NCBI GenBank assembly: GCA_003539375.1
Contig: DPPH01000196.1
Span: 1-7,912 of the forward strand
Direction: 5' to 3'
Length of the DNA: 7,912 nt
DNA from: Clostridiales bacterium
Lineage (GTDB): Bacteria > Bacillota > Clostridia > Tissierellales > Dethiosulfatibacteraceae
Part shown: positions 6,094 through 7,912 of the stretch, in pieces
Position numbering within the stretch: position 1 is the stretch's first letter
Layout of the letters: each line of letters opens with the position of its first letter
The notes under the pieces: model-generated
Told to the model about the DNA's origin: nothing
Seen by the model: the letters and a program-made list of their open reading frames with translations, nothing else
The model's database searches: none
Translations under genes and position numbers: made by a program

Positions 6094-6942
6094 TTAACTA
6101 TTAATTAATTTATTTACTTCTTTTATATCTTTATTTCTTTTAAATACTGGTTTTTTATCTTCAACGTACACATTATGCTTATCTGTATATGAAGTCCTTT
6201 CGTCACTTTTATATATTATACCTAGTGGAAACTTATCCTTTTCTAATGCTTTAGAGTAAGCATTTTCTAATGAAGTATAGTCGTAATCTTCATCAAGATA
6301 GTAAGAATTTTCTTTATACCACTTATTAGTGTTAACTTTATTAAAGGAAACACATGGTTGGAATATATCGACTAATGCATAGCCCTTGTGATTAATTGCT
6401 TTTTTAATAATTTCCTTTGTTTTTTCCATATCACTGGAAAAGGCTCTTGCCACAAAGGTTGCACCTGCTGATAGTGCCAATGCTATAGGGTTTACAGGTT
6501 TTAATATAACTCCATCTACCTGAATGGGTGTCTCAAAACCAAGCTGACTTGTAGGAGAAGCCTGTCCTTTAGTAAGACCGTAAACCATATTATTGTGAAC
6601 TAAGTGGGCTACATCAATGTTTCTTCTAATATTATGTAAAAAATGATTTCCGCCCTCACCGTACATGTCGCCGTCTCCACCTTCAACTATGACTTTTAAA
6701 TCTGGATTAGTTGCTTTAACGCCAAAGGCAACAGCCATGGCTCTTCCGTGAAGTCCATTAAAAAAGTTGGAATTTAAGTATTGAGGCATTTTTGCTGCTT
6801 GACCTATTCCTGATACTACAACTACATCCTTTTGCTTTAAGTTCATCTCATCGAGAGCATTTATTAGTGATTTTCTTATTGGGAAATTACCACATCCTGG
6901 ACACCAAGCAATATCTATATCCTTTTTTATATCAAAAGTCAT
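6094..6942 (-). CDS. korB: 2-oxoacid:ferredoxin oxidoreductase, beta subunit (KorB-type)
   Basis: 282-residue TPP-binding subunit of the enzyme that oxidatively decarboxylates a 2-oxoacid (2-oxoglutarate in the nearest named relatives) to acyl-CoA and CO2 with reduction of ferredoxin. Visible motifs: CPGCG at 14-18 for the [4Fe-4S] cluster, GLHGRAMA at 63-70, the TPP/Mg motif GGDGDMYGEGGNH at 88-100, its completion HNNMVYGLTKGQ at 116-127, and QPCVSFN around Cys197. After VSGIG the sequence has Gln48 where many relatives have a third cluster Cys. The ATG overlaps the korA stop (TAATG), and AAAGGAGGTG lies inside the end of korA, so the two are translationally coupled. Substrate choice among 2-oxoacids is not certain. 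Confidence 0.92.
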   Translation of the reverse strand: MTFDIKKDIDIAWCPGCGNFPIRKSLINALDEMNLKQKDVVVVSGIGQAAKMPQYLNSNFFNGLHGRAMAVAFGVKATNPDLKVIVEGGDGDMYGEGGNHFLHNIRRNIDVAHLVHNNMVYGLTKGQASPTSQLGFETPIQVDGVILKPVNPIALALSAGATFVARAFSSDMEKTKEIIKKAINHKGYALVDIFQPCVSFNKVNTNKWYKENSYYLDEDYDYTSLENAYSKALEKDKFPLGIIYKSDERTSYTDKHNVYVEDKKPVFKRNKDIKEVNKLINS

Positions 6943-7912
6943 TACAGCACCTCCTTTAATCTGCTATCTATCTCTTCTATACTAAATGGTTCACCGCTGT
7001 ATTTTAGAACTCTTTCATCTACTTTTACATCAAGTTCTAATTTTAATAAATTAGCCAGCTGTCCTTTGAAATTATTCTCAACAACAATTATTTTTTCTGC
7101 TTTTTCAAAATATTTTTTCAATCTATCGGATAGAGGATAAAGCTGTTTAATATTTAAAAATGAGGTCTTTAAATCTTTATTGCTGTCTACAAATTCTGAT
7201 AATACTCCATAGGTTGAACCCCATCCTACTATAAGATTTTTATAGTCTTCTTCTCCAATTAGTTCCGGTTGGATATAATCTTCTAGTATCTTATCTGTTT
7301 TCCTCATTCTTTTTTCATTCATTCTATTTCTAATATTGAAGTCTTCTGTTCCTAGCCCTTCTTCTGTATGTTCGTGACTATCACCTTTTACTACGCCTTC
7401 TCCGTATCCAGGTATGCCTCTAGGAGATATGCCGTCTTCAGTAATTTTATACCTCATATATTTATCATCTGTTTCAACTATATTTTGTTCTAAGTATTTA
7501 TTTTCTAGATCAAACTTTTCCATTTGAGAGTTTGAATCAACATAAAACTGGTCCGTCAATATGAATGCTGGGACTTGATATTTATCTGCTAGATAAAAGA
7601 CTTTCTGAGTCAGTTCAATACCATCTTTTAGGGTACCGGGAGCTACTATTATTCTAGGAAATTCTCCATGTCCTGCATAAACAGTCAAATTTAAATCTCC
7701 CTGTTCCATCCTAGTAGGTAATCCTGTAGCCGGTCCTGGTCTCTGAGCTATATGAACAACACAAGGAGTTTCAGATACTCCGGACAAACTAACTGCTTCC
7801 TGCATCAAAGCAAAGCCTCCACCGGAAGTAGTTGCCAGTCCTCTTCCTCCTGTGTACCATGAACCTATAACCATATTTAGTGCGGCAATTTCATCTTCTG
7901 CCTGTTCCACTA
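6942..7912 (-). CDS. korA: 2-oxoacid:ferredoxin oxidoreductase, alpha subunit (KorA-type), 5'-truncated by window edge
   Basis: The last 323 or so residues of the catalytic alpha subunit, partner of KorB. The GTG at 7910-7908 is an internal Val; the gene continues beyond the window. Visible parts: QAEDEIAA with the conserved glutamates near the TPP, ATTSGGGFALMQE at 26-38 of the visible part, AQRPGPATGLPTRMEQGDL at 55-73, HGEFPRIIVAPGT, the ILTDQF end of the pyrimidine-binding domain, a variable insert with PRGIPGYGEG, and the transketolase-C-like domain with VGWGSTYGV and VVENNFKGQLANLL. Family alpha subunits with a fused gamma domain are about 550-600 residues, so roughly 240 would lie outside, probably including that domain. 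First gene of the visible kor operon; its promoter is outside the window. Confidence 0.92.
   Translation of the reverse strand, partial: VEQAEDEIAALNMVIGSWYTGGRGLATTSGGGFALMQEAVSLSGVSETPCVVHIAQRPGPATGLPTRMEQGDLNLTVYAGHGEFPRIIVAPGTLKDGIELTQKVFYLADKYQVPAFILTDQFYVDSNSQMEKFDLENKYLEQNIVETDDKYMRYKITEDGISPRGIPGYGEGVVKGDSHEHTEEGLGTEDFNIRNRMNEKRMRKTDKILEDYIQPELIGEEDYKNLIVGWGSTYGVLSEFVDSNKDLKTSFLNIKQLYPLSDRLKKYFEKAEKIIVVENNFKGQLANLLKLELDVKVDERVLKYSGEPFSIEEIDSRLKEVL

Noticed and set aside
1..7912. CRISPR array, tRNA or rRNA, insertion sequence ends, toxin-antitoxin pair
   Set aside because: I looked for spaced repeats, cloverleaf arms, transposase motifs with terminal repeats, and small paired genes, and found none that could be supported.

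Overview
The window looks like chromosome of a low-GC, strictly anaerobic Gram-positive bacterium. Ribosome binding sites are strong AGGAGG types, intergenic DNA is very AT-rich, and the gene set (rubrerythrin, rubredoxin, a ferredoxin-linked 2-oxoacid oxidoreductase, peptidase T, a clostridial-style c-di-GMP-I riboswitch) fits Clostridia or Tissierellia. The class assignment is inference; no rRNA or marker gene is present.

Layout. Positions 1-1020 hold the 3' part of pepT (+). Next come 348 bp without an intact gene (1021-1368), including a GC-richer stretch with the tail of an unrecognised, decayed reading frame on the minus strand. A hemolysin III/TrhA-type membrane protein (-, 1369-1998) follows. 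Then comes a scar: a well-formed promoter (2423-2451) and a c-di-GMP-I (GEMM-I) riboswitch (about 2313-2393), both minus strand, run directly into the last 70 or so codons of an HD-GYP c-di-GMP phosphodiesterase gene whose 5' part is missing. Rubrerythrin (-, 2462-3040) and a GT4 glycosyltransferase (-, 3155-4396) come next. An MFS transporter (+, 4557-5837) is divergent from the glycosyltransferase. A 26-bp perfect palindrome ends the transporter gene and faces a small 52-residue rubredoxin gene (-, 5860-6018). The right edge carries korB and the 3' part of korA (-), overlapping by one base.

How the genes fit together. Rubrerythrin and rubredoxin are the usual peroxide-detoxification pair of anaerobes, and KorAB makes reduced ferredoxin from 2-oxoacid oxidation, so much of the window concerns low-potential electron flow and oxygen defence. 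The rubredoxin promoter region carries a PerR-box-like sequence. PepT and KorAB fit peptide and amino-acid fermentation. The HD-GYP remnant and its riboswitch are the trace of a c-di-GMP circuit that has lost its enzyme here.

Most of the window is ordinary housekeeping or accessory chromosome. The best leads are the riboswitch joined to a beheaded HD-GYP gene, the possible alternative hairpins between that remnant and the hemolysin III gene, the foreign-looking fragment at 1167-1316, and the Gln in KorB where many relatives have a cluster-binding Cys. I saw no convincing new multi-gene system.
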